From assembly GCF_943914685.1 (NCBI RefSeq), contig NZ_CALUCZ010000015.1, positions 1 to 64,000 of the forward strand: a DNA stretch of 64,000 nucleotides. The letters are read 5' to 3'. This document shows, piece after piece, positions 15,053 through 23,688 of the stretch. The position numbers were made by a program, and so were the translations under genes. Numbering within the stretch: position 1 is the first letter of the stretch; each line of letters starts with the position of its first letter. The notes below the pieces were generated by a model. The model saw only the letters and a list, made by a program, of their open reading frames with translations. It ran no database searches and was not told the DNA's origin. This stretch comes from an uncultured Mobiluncus sp. GTDB taxonomy: Bacteria; Actinomycetota; Actinomycetes; Actinomycetales; Actinomycetaceae.

Positions 15053-16779
15053 TGCTGGAATCGCTGCGGATTGAGAATTTGGGGACGATTAGCTCCGTGG
15101 CCCTGGAGTTTGGTCCGGGCTTTACCGTCATTACCGGCGAGACCGGGGCCGGTAAAACCATGCTGCTGACCTCGCTGGACTGGTTGCTGGGGGCAAAAGT
15201 CGAGCCCGCACTGGTTTCCCACGGGGCTCAAAAGGCCGTGGTGGAAGGCAGTTTCCTGGTCGATGGCGTGGCGGGGGCAGTCGTGGAGGAAGCCGGTGGT
15301 GTGGTTGAAGACGGCGTTGCTGAGGTCTCAAGAGTGGTGCCCCTAGATTCTCGTTCCAAGGCTCACCTGGGGGGACGCACGGTTCCTGCCGCTATTTTGG
15401 GGGAGTTCGGTTCCAGCTTGGTGTCGGTTCATGGTCAAGCTGCGCAGGGCCGGCTGCGCACCGAGCGGGCCCAGCGTGACGCTTTGGACGCTTATGGAGA
15501 CGCGGCCCATCAGCGGGCTTTGGAACAATACGTTCAGGAATGGGAGGCTTTGAGCCTCGCTCAGAAGGCTTTCACCGAGTGGGAAACCAACGCTGAAAAG
15601 CGTGAACATCGCCGTGAAGTGTTGGAACGGTTTTGTGAGGAGTTCGACAGTCTGAGGCCTGAGGACGGTGAATTCACGGAACTTAGCGCCAGCGTCGCGA
15701 AACTGTCCAACGTGGAAAGTTTGCGTGAAAACGTCGCGGCGGCGCTGGGCGCTATTGAAAACGAGGCGGATTCCACCCCGGCAGCCACCGATTTGGTCGC
15801 TGTGGCCACCCGGGCTCTCCAGCGGGCGGCGGAAGAGGATCCGAGTTTGCAAGAGGTCGCGCAAAGCGTGAGCGGGGCTGGTTACGCTCTTGATGATGCC
15901 GCTCGTGAACTGGGGGTTTACCTGCAAGATTTGAATGCTGACCCGGAGGCGCTCCAGGAGGCGTTGAGTCGGCGGGCTGCGTTTACCGATTTGAGTTTGC
16001 GTTTGGGAGTGGAACCGGAAATCTTAGGCACGGCCTGGCGAGATACCGTTACGGAGCTGCAGGGTTTGCAGGGCGGCACGGAGCATTTAGAGCAGCTGCG
16101 CCTAGCGATGGAATCAGCGGCTCAGGCCGTAGCGCAGGCGGGGGTAAAACTGCACGAGGCCCGCGAAAAGACCGCGCGGGCGCTCAGCAAAGCGATTAAC
16201 GCTGAACTGGTGGGCCTGGATATGAAAGACACGCGGGTCACCGTGGAGGTTCGTCAGCGGGAGCCGGGCGCTCATGGAGTCGACCGTATTGAGTTCATGT
16301 TGCGTCCCCACCCGAAAGCCCCCGTGCTGGCCTTATCCAGCGCGGCCTCCGGTGGGGAGCTTTCCCGGATCATGCTGGCACTGGAAGTGACCCTGGCAGG
16401 CAGAGGTTCCCAGTTATCCCAAACCGGTCAGCCTCTCCAGGACGCACAAAGCACCGGGGCCCGCGGCACTTTCGTGTTCGACGAAGTTGATGCGGGGATT
16501 GGCGGGCAAGCCGGCATTGAGGTCGGGAGGCGGCTGGCGCGTCTGGCTCAGGACTACCAGGTCATCGTGGTGACCCACCTGGCGCAGGTCGCGGCGTTTG
16601 GAGACTGCCAGGTGCAGATCACTAAGAGCGGCGGACAAAGCCAGATTATAGTGTTGGATCAGGAATCACGACGCGAGGAGCTGGCGCGGATGATTTCCGG
16701 GACGAAACTCACAAAAACGGCGCTTGCGCACGCCGATGAGTTAATCGAACTGGCTCGTGTGGGACAATCGGAGTCATGA
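15052..16779 (+). CDS. recN: DNA repair protein RecN
   Basis: RecN is an SMC-like ATPase that gathers broken DNA ends for recombinational repair. The 575-residue protein begins LRIENLGTISSVALEF and has Walker A GETGAGKT at residues 29-36. A long coiled-coil-rich centre (about 150-370) is followed by the ABC signature ASGGELSRIMLALE and Walker B FVFDEVDAGIGG near 475, then VTHLAQVAAF. The start shares its A with the nadK stop codon. It is adjacent to nadK and tlyA, as in mycobacteria and streptomycetes. All ATPase motifs are intact. Confidence 0.96.
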   Translation: MLESLRIENLGTISSVALEFGPGFTVITGETGAGKTMLLTSLDWLLGAKVEPALVSHGAQKAVVEGSFLVDGVAGAVVEEAGGVVEDGVAEVSRVVPLDSRSKAHLGGRTVPAAILGEFGSSLVSVHGQAAQGRLRTERAQRDALDAYGDAAHQRALEQYVQEWEALSLAQKAFTEWETNAEKREHRREVLERFCEEFDSLRPEDGEFTELSASVAKLSNVESLRENVAAALGAIENEADSTPAATDLVAVATRALQRAAEEDPSLQEVAQSVSGAGYALDDAARELGVYLQDLNADPEALQEALSRRAAFTDLSLRLGVEPEILGTAWRDTVTELQGLQGGTEHLEQLRLAMESAAQAVAQAGVKLHEAREKTARALSKAINAELVGLDMKDTRVTVEVRQREPGAHGVDRIEFMLRPHPKAPVLALSSAASGGELSRIMLALEVTLAGRGSQLSQTGQPLQDAQSTGARGTFVFDEVDAGIGGQAGIEVGRRLARLAQDYQVIVVTHLAQVAAFGDCQVQITKSGGQSQIIVLDQESRREELARMISGTKLTKTALAHADELIELARVGQSES

Positions 16780-17954
16780 TGGCAGTGTTTCGCCGAAAAC
16801 GTAATGAAAAAACCAGCACCAGCCTGGGCGGCTTGGTGCGCATCGATACGCGTACCAAGAACCTGACAAAACGCCTGGGTGCCGGGGAAGTCGCCGTTAT
16901 TTCGCACCAGGATTTGGACTGGGTTGCGGCCGAGTCGCTGAAAGCAATCGAACCCGCCGCGGTTCTGAATGCGGAAAAGTCCACCTCCGGCCGCTACCCG
17001 AATCAAGGACCGAAAGTCCTCATCGAGGCGGGGATTCCCCTCATCGACGATTTGGGCTCCGACATCATGAGCCTGAAAGAGGGCCAACGGGTCGAAATCC
17101 GGGACAACCAGGTCTTTTGTGGCGGGAAACTCGTGGCGGAAGGGGTGCGGCAAACCGAGGAAACGAACGCCGTCAATATGGAGGCAGCGAAAGCCTCCCT
17201 GGGAGTCCAGATTGAGGCTTTCACCGCCAACACTATGGAATACCTGAAAAAAGAACGGGATTTAATTCTTGATTCCGTGGGTGTGCCGGATTTGCGGACG
17301 AACTTTACCGGCCGTCAGGTTTTGATGGTGGTGCGCGGCTACAACTACAAAGAAGACCTGCTGATGCTCAAACCCTACATTCGCGAGTATCGTCCTATCT
17401 TGATTGGAGTGGACGGTGGAGCGGATGCGCTGTTAGAAAACGGTTTGAAGCCCGATTTGGTGGTGGGCGATATGGACTCCGTGACCGATAAGGCACTGAC
17501 TTGCGGGGCGGAAATCGTGGTGCACGCCTATCCCAACGGGAAAGCCCCCGGCTTGGCCAGGGTACAGGAACTCGGGGTGGAACACGTGGTATTTCCGGCC
17601 GCGGGCACGTCCGAGGACATCACGATGCTGTTAGCTGATGAGAAAGGCGCGGAACTCATCGTCGCCCTGGGTACGCACGCCACCTTGGTGGAATTCTTGG
17701 ACAAGGGGCGTGCCGGAATGTCCTCAACTTTCCTGACCCGCCTGAAAGTCGGCAGCAAACTCATCGACGCCAAGGGCGTTTCCAAACTTTACCGTCCCCG
17801 GATTACGAACTGGCAGATGGGCTTGTTGGTTGTGGCCGGTCTGCTGGCGATGCTGGCGGCGTTGGGGTCAACCACCGGCGGACAGACCTTCATAGGATTG
17901 GTAGCTGCGAATATGGATGCCTGGTGGCACGGCCTGAGGGGCTTGATTGGTTAA
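16776..17954 (+). CDS. steA: SteA-like protein (thiamin-pyrophosphokinase fold with C-terminal membrane anchor)
   Basis: The 392-residue protein matches the actinobacterial family of Rv1697/SteA, linked in Corynebacterium to cell separation and envelope integrity together with SteB. The N-terminal part begins with KTSTSLGGLVRIDTRTK. The central domain has LIGVDGGADALLENGLKPDLVVGDMDSV, the motif of thiamin pyrophosphokinases. The C-terminus has one strong hydrophobic helix (LLVVAGLLAMLAALGS) near residue 355. It overlaps recN by four bases (ATGA) and is followed by mctB, as in other Actinobacteria. Whether it has catalytic activity is unknown. Confidence 0.88.
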   Translation: MMAVFRRKRNEKTSTSLGGLVRIDTRTKNLTKRLGAGEVAVISHQDLDWVAAESLKAIEPAAVLNAEKSTSGRYPNQGPKVLIEAGIPLIDDLGSDIMSLKEGQRVEIRDNQVFCGGKLVAEGVRQTEETNAVNMEAAKASLGVQIEAFTANTMEYLKKERDLILDSVGVPDLRTNFTGRQVLMVVRGYNYKEDLLMLKPYIREYRPILIGVDGGADALLENGLKPDLVVGDMDSVTDKALTCGAEIVVHAYPNGKAPGLARVQELGVEHVVFPAAGTSEDITMLLADEKGAELIVALGTHATLVEFLDKGRAGMSSTFLTRLKVGSKLIDAKGVSKLYRPRITNWQMGLLVVAGLLAMLAALGSTTGGQTFIGLVAANMDAWWHGLRGLIG

Positions 17955-17990
17955 AGGCGAATTTGTGAAAGTTAGATTGGAAGAAAACTT

Positions 17991-18971
17991 ATGATTGATT
18001 TTCGGTATCACCTGGTTTCCTTGGTGGCGGTTTTCTTGGCTCTGGCAGTGGGGATTATCCTCGGCGCCGGGCCGCTGGCCGATCCCATCGGGGATACTTT
18101 GACGGGTCAAGTCGACAAACTCCGTGAAGATCGCAACCAGCTCAATGAGCAACTGACCCATGCCCAGTCTCAAATCAATGTGCAAGACCAGACCATAGAA
18201 CAGTTCGCGCCACGGATATTCAACGGATTCCTGCAAGGCACCGGGGTCGCCCTAGTGGTGCTACCCGATGCCCAAGCCGAAGACGTGAAGGCCGTGAGTG
18301 AAATCGTTGCCGCGGCGGGCGGTACCGTCAACGCGCAAATTAATTTGCAGGACAACTTTTTTGCCCCCGCAAAACAGGCTTACCGGGAGGCGCTTTCCGG
18401 TCAAATCAGACAGTATTTGAGCGATACCACCCGCGCCACCACCCCGGAATCCACTTTGGCGGCCGCTGTCGGTCAGCTCATTTTTACTGGCCAAAACGAT
18501 TCGCTGTCGGGAATCCTGACGGTGGAAGAAACTCCGCTGATCCAGGTGGCTAATCCCGCGTCTCAGCCGGCTCGCGCCGCGATTATCGTGGGTTCGGGCC
18601 CGCTGGAGCCGCAGAACGAGAAACAGCTGAAGACTTTGGAAAAATGGACCAAGAATCTCATCGAGTTCGCCCAAACCCTCAACACGTTCGCTTCGGGCGT
18701 GGTGCTTTACGGTTCGGCTCAGGGTGAGAACGACCTGTTGACCAAGGTGCGGTCGGGCGGGAACCCGGTTCCCACGGTGGACAGCATCGGCACGAAAACC
18801 GCGCTGTTGTCCCTGCCTTTTGCCTTGGTGGCCCGCATGAACGGCACCGTCGGAGCCTGGGGCAGCGAACAGAATGCCTCCGCGCTGGTGCCGCCCTTCA
18901 CGGAAGTTCCCGCTCCGCCGGCCCCGGCTGAGGCGCCCGCTGCGCCGCCAGCCGCACCGGCACCGCAGTGA
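17991..18971 (+). CDS. mctB: MctB/SteB family envelope protein
   Basis: The product begins with the hallmark MIDFRYHLVSLVAVFLALAV, an uncleaved membrane anchor. A coiled coil follows (TGQVDKLREDRNQLNEQL, residues 35-70), then an alpha/beta domain exposed outside the membrane. The last 30 residues are almost only Pro and Ala. Mycobacterial MctB was described as a copper-efflux outer-membrane channel, while corynebacterial SteB works with SteA in cell separation. This organism is not expected to have a mycolate membrane, so the SteB-like role is more plausible. The start has GAAAGTTAGATTGGAAGAAA upstream. Confidence 0.87.
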   Translation: MIDFRYHLVSLVAVFLALAVGIILGAGPLADPIGDTLTGQVDKLREDRNQLNEQLTHAQSQINVQDQTIEQFAPRIFNGFLQGTGVALVVLPDAQAEDVKAVSEIVAAAGGTVNAQINLQDNFFAPAKQAYREALSGQIRQYLSDTTRATTPESTLAAAVGQLIFTGQNDSLSGILTVEETPLIQVANPASQPARAAIIVGSGPLEPQNEKQLKTLEKWTKNLIEFAQTLNTFASGVVLYGSAQGENDLLTKVRSGGNPVPTVDSIGTKTALLSLPFALVARMNGTVGAWGSEQNASALVPPFTEVPAPPAPAEAPAAPPAAPAPQ

Positions 18972-19009
18972 GACTTGAGCAGTCCAGGAACTAAACCGGA
19001 AGGCGAGTT

Positions 19010-19759
19010 ATGCAGATTAACTTCCAGCGCACGAATTTTCACGGCCGGAATGTGAGCCTGTGGGGCGGGACAGCGGTTAGTATCGGTCTACCGGTGGCTC
19101 AGATGATTTCGGGACGGGGTAATTCCGCAGCGCTGCGGGTCGCCGTGGCCGCAGCCGGCAGTGGTGCGGCGGGGCTTTTTGACGATATGTCAGACAGCGA
19201 CACCACCAATAAATCTACAAAAGGGCTGCGCGGCCATATCGGGGCTTTGAAAGAGGGCCGGCTGAGCCCTGGCCTGGTTAAGATGCTGGCCCTGATGGCT
19301 ACGGGGGCTGTGGCCGCCCGGCCCCGCCGCGATGTTTGGGGCTGGCTGATTCAGGCCGGAGTCATTGCCGGGAGCGCGAACCTGATTAATCTGCTGGATT
19401 TGAGGCCGGGGCGGGCCCTCAAAGTGGCGCTGCTAGGTGGCGCGGCAGGATTTTGGCCCGCCCGCACCGGGTGCTACTCCGCACGCCGGCGGATGGCGGT
19501 AACGAACTGTGCCGTTATCGCCGCAGCCTTGCCCTTAGACCTGCGCGAAGTCACCATGTTGGGAGACACGGGCGCCAATGCGCTGGGAGCGGCCTTGGGC
19601 ACCACCTGGTCGCAAGGACGAACCACCCGCACCAACCTTGTGACCTTGGCTGTAATCGCCGCACTGACCCTGGCTAGTGAAAAAATCAGTTTCTCGAAAG
19701 TCATCGACAGCCACCCGGTGTTGAAAGCCGGGGACGACTGGGGGCGTCTGCCTGCATAG
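19010..19759 (+). CDS. Short MraY/WecA-like (polyprenyl-phosphate sugar-1-P transferase family) membrane protein
   Basis: The 249-residue product keeps traces of the polyprenyl-phosphate N-acetylhexosamine-1-phosphate transferase family. They are an acidic FDDMSDSDTTNKSTKGLRGH near residue 60, standing for the DDxxK motif, NLINLLDLRPGRALK near 125 in place of NxxNxxDG, and MLGDTGANALGAALGT near 184. Usual members have 320 or more residues and 10-11 spans; this one has fewer spans and several changed motif positions. It lies between mctB and a MurJ-like flippase. It may prime a lipid-linked sugar polymer or be a non-catalytic relative. Confidence 0.7.
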   Translation: MQINFQRTNFHGRNVSLWGGTAVSIGLPVAQMISGRGNSAALRVAVAAAGSGAAGLFDDMSDSDTTNKSTKGLRGHIGALKEGRLSPGLVKMLALMATGAVAARPRRDVWGWLIQAGVIAGSANLINLLDLRPGRALKVALLGGAAGFWPARTGCYSARRRMAVTNCAVIAAALPLDLREVTMLGDTGANALGAALGTTWSQGRTTRTNLVTLAVIAALTLASEKISFSKVIDSHPVLKAGDDWGRLPA

Positions 19760-19818
19760 AGGACTCGCGGAAAACGGCGCGTTACGTAAAAAACAGCTTG
19801 AAAGGTGAGTTGACCAAT

Positions 19819-21525
19819 TTGAGGAAGCGTGAAAAAACCGCCACGAACCCGGTGGCAGCCTTAGCGGGGGCGGCCGGGACTGTAGCGGTGATGACGCTAA
19901 TCTCTAGGATTTTCGGTTTCGGCCGATGGCTGGCCCAAGCCACTTGGGTCGGAGCGGACACGGTCGGCAACGCCTACGCTTCGGCGAACCAAATCCCCAA
20001 TGTGATTTTTGAAGTCGTGGTCGGGGGCGCTTTGGCCTCCATCACTATCCCCCTGTTGGCTCAAGCCATTGCTGGTTCTCTGAAAGACGAAGTGAATCGT
20101 ATCGCTTCGGCGCTGTTTACCTGGACGCTGACCCTGCTGGTTCCGCTGGGTTTGCTGGTTTTTCTGGCCGCTGAACCCATCGCCGCGGTGCTGCCGGTCT
20201 CGGTGGGTTCCGACGTCGCCACCCAAAATGCGCTGACCGCGTATTTTCTGCGGGTTTTTGCTCTACAGATTCCGCTCTATGGGATAGCCGTGGTGTTGGG
20301 AGGAATCCTGCAAGCCCACCACCGTTTTGCGTGGCCCGCCCTGATGCCGGCGTTTTCCTCCGTCGTCACCATCGGCGCTTATGCCGCCTATGGTGCCTTG
20401 AGCGGCTCCAACCCGACCGAATACACCGCTATTGCCGCCCTAGCGTGGGGGACTACCGCGGGGGTACTGGTGTTGAGCGTTCCGCTTTTCGTTCCCGTCT
20501 GGAACGTGGGGGTGCGTCTCAAGCTCGTATGGAAGATGCCGCGGGAACAATTCCGGCAAGCTCTCACATTGGGAGCCTACGGCATCGGAGCCCTGCTGGC
20601 AGCCCAAGGCTATATGCTCGCCACGCTGTTCCTGACCCGGTGGGGCGGAGTAGAGGGCACCATCAACGTTTTTCAGTATTCCCAAGCTATCTACCTGCTG
20701 CCCTACGCGCTGTTCACTTTCCCGGTGGCGACAGTCGTGTTTCCCCTATTGACCAGGCGTTTTGCGTCGGGACAGACGGCAAAAGTGGGGGAGTTGGCCA
20801 CCAGTTCCACCGCCTTGATTGCCGGTCTGTCTCTGTTGGGGGTCGCCGGATTGATTGCGGTAGCGCCCGGTATGGCAGCCATTTTTGCATGGAACCGGCC
20901 CATTCCGGGACTGGAAATGGCGGTCGTGGCGATGGCTCCCGCCCTGGTGGGCTATGCCTTGCTCTATCACTTGTCACGAGTGTTTATCGCCGTCAACCGG
21001 GCACGGCATTCTTTTTTCGCAGCATTGCTGGGGTGGGGGATAGCCGCCATCAGCGGGTGGCTGCTGATTCTCGTTTTAGCGCCTTTGCGCGGTGACGGCG
21101 TCGCCACGCTCATCGCTCTGGGGGTCGGCAACGCTTTGGGCATGAGCGTGGCCGGGGCCTACCTGCTGATTGTCTGGGGTCGCCTCCAGGTGGGTTCTCC
21201 GGTTCAGGTGCTGAAAGCCCTGTTGATTGCCGTTCCGGGAGCTGCCTTGGGCGGAGTCTTAGGACGCCTAGCGTATGCGGGAGTCACTGCCCTAGACCTG
21301 CCGCTGGGGGTACTGTGGGCCACTCTCGGGGCCGGTCTGGTGACGGTAGCCTGTGCCTTGCCGGGATTGAAAATCATCGCCACGCCCTTTTGGAAACAAA
21401 CCCGCTCGGCCCGCCACGCTCCCGAAACTGTCGAAACGACTGAGAACCTTGGGAAAAACCTATCCCCGCAGAATCCTCTCTCGGCAGAACCTGAAACAGA
21501 ACGTTTGGAGGAGGGCGAATCGTGA
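19819..21525 (+). CDS. murJ: MurJ/MviN-like lipid flippase
   Basis: MurJ-type MOP-superfamily proteins flip undecaprenyl-linked precursors across the membrane. This product of about 568 residues has some 14 hydrophobic spans. It begins AAGTVAVMTLISRIFGFGRW, with the conserved arginines, then GADTVGNAYASANQIPNVIFEVVVGG, the signature of this family. The last 50 residues are hydrophilic. The start is uncertain: TTG 19819 has GAAAGGTGAG nine bases upstream, while TTG codons at 19798 and 19810 also lie in frame. It is flanked by an MraY-like protein and a glycosyltransferase and overlaps the latter by four bases. In many Actinobacteria the main murJ lies near the origin, so this could be a second paralogue. 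Confidence 0.88.
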   Translation: MRKREKTATNPVAALAGAAGTVAVMTLISRIFGFGRWLAQATWVGADTVGNAYASANQIPNVIFEVVVGGALASITIPLLAQAIAGSLKDEVNRIASALFTWTLTLLVPLGLLVFLAAEPIAAVLPVSVGSDVATQNALTAYFLRVFALQIPLYGIAVVLGGILQAHHRFAWPALMPAFSSVVTIGAYAAYGALSGSNPTEYTAIAALAWGTTAGVLVLSVPLFVPVWNVGVRLKLVWKMPREQFRQALTLGAYGIGALLAAQGYMLATLFLTRWGGVEGTINVFQYSQAIYLLPYALFTFPVATVVFPLLTRRFASGQTAKVGELATSSTALIAGLSLLGVAGLIAVAPGMAAIFAWNRPIPGLEMAVVAMAPALVGYALLYHLSRVFIAVNRARHSFFAALLGWGIAAISGWLLILVLAPLRGDGVATLIALGVGNALGMSVAGAYLLIVWGRLQVGSPVQVLKALLIAVPGAALGGVLGRLAYAGVTALDLPLGVLWATLGAGLVTVACALPGLKIIATPFWKQTRSARHAPETVETTENLGKNLSPQNPLSAEPETERLEEGES

Positions 21526-22781
21526 AAATAACCATGGTGATGGGCAAAGCCTCACACTCGATGGGAACTTTCGTAGCGTCGCTGTCGAGTGCTTTGGTGG
21601 CGAAAGGCCACGATGTCCACATTATTGCCGAACCCACCAGCGCCAAGTTGTATCGCCTTAAGAACGTTTTGCCGCTGTGGATTGTGAAACCGCGCAGACT
21701 GTTCCTGCTGGGTACGAATCTGCGGCGGTTGCGCCGGGCGCGAGACGTGTTCAAAGATTCTGATGTCATTCACGTTCACGGGCTGAAAGCGGCGCTGTAT
21801 GCCCTGGTACTGACCATGTTTATTCCCAATACCCCGCCGCTTTTGGTGTCGCTTTACGAACTGAACGACGAACGCCGCGACACGTTCTGGCGGCGGTTGT
21901 TCTTTCGGTGGATGGATAACCGGGCTTCGCTCATCTCGGGCTCCTCGCTGCGCCTGACCGCAAAGATTGACCGGCAATCATCGGCGGATACCGACTCGGC
22001 GGTATCTTTCCTGGTCAGCCCCAGGGTAGAGAAACTCTTGCAAACCGGAATGCTCAATCGCAAGGAGCGGGTAGGTAACTGGGCCAAGCTGGCGGCCGCG
22101 GAACGGCTGCGCAACCGCGGCCAGCTGGTGCTGGGGATTGGCCCGATTGAGCAAGAAAAACGTTTTGATCGGTTTGTTCGCGCTATGCAGCGGGTGACCT
22201 ATCCGGCCACCGGGGTGGTTATCGGGGACGGAGACCCCCAACTGCTGGCGGGTTTGCGCTCCTACGGCAGCGATGCGCAGGTATCTTTCCTGGGGTGGCG
22301 TAAGTCCCTGGACACCTGGCTGCAAGCCGCGAGCGTGCTGCTCATTACTTCCGAATGGGAATCGCGGGGCTTCATCGCCCAAGAAGCCATGAGCCAGGGA
22401 CTGCCGATTGTGGCTGCCCCGGTCGGGAAATTACGTGACATTTTGCTGCCGGAGGGGGTAGCGATGGACAGTCAACAGGGTGAAAGCCTGGTCAGGGGGG
22501 AACAAACCGCGGGGCAGTCCACCGATTCGGAACTGGGGATTGGCAGCCTTGTGGTGGACGTAGACGATGCCGATGCGACAGCTCAAGCCATCACGAAACT
22601 GCTGGCCAACCCCAGCATCTGGTACGAAAAACAAGAGTCTGCCCGGCATCGCGCCGCCACCTGGCCGACCACCGACCAAGTCGCCAGCGAATGGCTGGGA
22701 TTCTATCGGCGCTCCCAATCGGGTCAGTCCCAGCAAGAAAACCACACTACCCCGGAACCGCAAACAGGAGAGCAGAAATGA
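21522..22781 (+). CDS. GT4-type glycosyltransferase
   Basis: This 419-residue protein looks like a GT-B fold retaining glycosyltransferase that transfers a sugar from a nucleotide donor. The N-terminal domain begins MKITMVMGKASHSMGTFVASL with the usual Gly-rich donor loop replaced by Ser/Ala. HVHGLKAALYALVL lies near residue 86. The C-terminal domain has LGIGPIEQEKRFDRFVRAM near 205 and the nucleotide-sugar motif SEWESRGFIAQEAMSQGLPIVAAPVG near 280. It starts with GTG overlapping murJ (GTGA) and overlaps the NUDIX gene by four bases. Donor and acceptor are unknown; position suggests the same envelope glycan pathway as the flippase. Confidence 0.82.
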   Translation: MKITMVMGKASHSMGTFVASLSSALVAKGHDVHIIAEPTSAKLYRLKNVLPLWIVKPRRLFLLGTNLRRLRRARDVFKDSDVIHVHGLKAALYALVLTMFIPNTPPLLVSLYELNDERRDTFWRRLFFRWMDNRASLISGSSLRLTAKIDRQSSADTDSAVSFLVSPRVEKLLQTGMLNRKERVGNWAKLAAAERLRNRGQLVLGIGPIEQEKRFDRFVRAMQRVTYPATGVVIGDGDPQLLAGLRSYGSDAQVSFLGWRKSLDTWLQAASVLLITSEWESRGFIAQEAMSQGLPIVAAPVGKLRDILLPEGVAMDSQQGESLVRGEQTAGQSTDSELGIGSLVVDVDDADATAQAITKLLANPSIWYEKQESARHRAATWPTTDQVASEWLGFYRRSQSGQSQQENHTTPEPQTGEQK

Positions 22782-23458
22782 GTGAGACCACATCGCGTAT
22801 AGAACCGCTGGAGGATAAACAAACCGAGTTTCCCGTGGTGGATTCTCTGGAGGTGTTTCGGGGCAAGGTATTTTCCATGCTCACCGAGCGGGTTCGCTAC
22901 GGTGATGGGGTGGCGATGCGGGATTTTGTGAAGCATCCGGGTGCGGTCGCTATCGTTCCGCTGCGGGAAGGCTCGGCCAGCGCTTCGGGAGAGCCGGAAG
23001 TGCTGCTGATTAACCAGTATCGTCACCCGGTGGGGGCGACTCTGTGGGAGATTCCCGCGGGATTGCTGGACATCGCGGGGGAGGATCCGCTGCGGGCGGC
23101 GCAGCGAGAGCTGGAGGAAGAAGCCGATTTGCACGCTGCTCGGTGGGACGTGCTGGTGGATTATTTCACCACGCCGGGCGGGTCTTCCGAAGCTCTGCGC
23201 GTGTTCTTGGCCCGTGATTTGACACTGATTCCCGCGGTGGAGCGCAGTTTTCAGCGTGAAGCCGAAGAAGCGTTTATGACGCGGCGCTGGGTGGAGTTGC
23301 GTGAGGCAGTGGCGGCGATTTTTGCGGGACAGATACATAATCCCTCCGCGGTCGTCGGGATACTGGCTACCGCGCTGGCTCTGGGGTTGCCCGGCGTTTC
23401 CCCGGTGTCTTTGCGTTCGGCCTCAGCCCCGTGGTTTCGGAAAACCTCTTCGGATTAG
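22778..23458 (+). CDS. NUDIX hydrolase, ADP-ribose pyrophosphatase type
   Basis: The 226-residue protein is a NUDIX hydrolase close to the mycobacterial ADP-ribose pyrophosphatase Rv1700, which lies in the same neighbourhood there. The NUDIX box is GLLDIAGEDPLRAAQRELEEEA; it has one extra residue between the Gly and the first Glu and Asp in place of the late Gly. VLLINQYRHPVGATLWEIPAG precedes it, and YFTTPGGSSEALRVFLARDL follows. The start 22778 has AGGAGAGCAG upstream and overlaps the glycosyltransferase stop (ATGA). It probably clears ADP-ribose or a similar nucleoside diphosphate and ends the long cluster. Confidence 0.9.
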   Translation: MSETTSRIEPLEDKQTEFPVVDSLEVFRGKVFSMLTERVRYGDGVAMRDFVKHPGAVAIVPLREGSASASGEPEVLLINQYRHPVGATLWEIPAGLLDIAGEDPLRAAQRELEEEADLHAARWDVLVDYFTTPGGSSEALRVFLARDLTLIPAVERSFQREAEEAFMTRRWVELREAVAAIFAGQIHNPSAVVGILATALALGLPGVSPVSLRSASAPWFRKTSSD

Positions 23459-23610
23459 ACCCGCCGCCAGTCCGCTAAGCTGCCGTCGTTCGAGGCGTTA
23501 GCCGGACGCCGCTGGTCTAGCCCGGTCCCGGAAAACTGATTTTTGACACACTCACGTTGCGCAAATTTTTTAATAAAACCGCAGTTTGGCGTATTTTGGC
23601 GGGTTTTAAG

Positions 23611-23655
23611 CAATGACTTGCTTGGGAAAATATGCTAGATTTAGGAAAGTCATTG
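23611..23655. promoter_or_regulatory. Candidate SufR operator and suf promoter
   Basis: A perfect 9-bp inverted repeat, CAATGACTT (23611-23619) and AAGTCATTG (23647-23655), brackets a candidate promoter. ATGACT (23613-23618) and TAGATT (23636-23641) are 17 bases apart, with transcription starting near 23648. One arm therefore covers the -35 box and the other the start site, as expected for a repressor site. It lies 34 bases before sufR. Confidence 0.5.
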
Positions 23656-23688
23656 TTGATGTAAAAATTTTGACGAAAGGGGAGCGGG

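Noticed and set aside
20331..21095. 254-residue ORF inside murJ in another frame
   Set aside because: Arg/Ser/His-rich out-of-frame translation of the membrane protein gene; the murJ frame has clear family motifs throughout.
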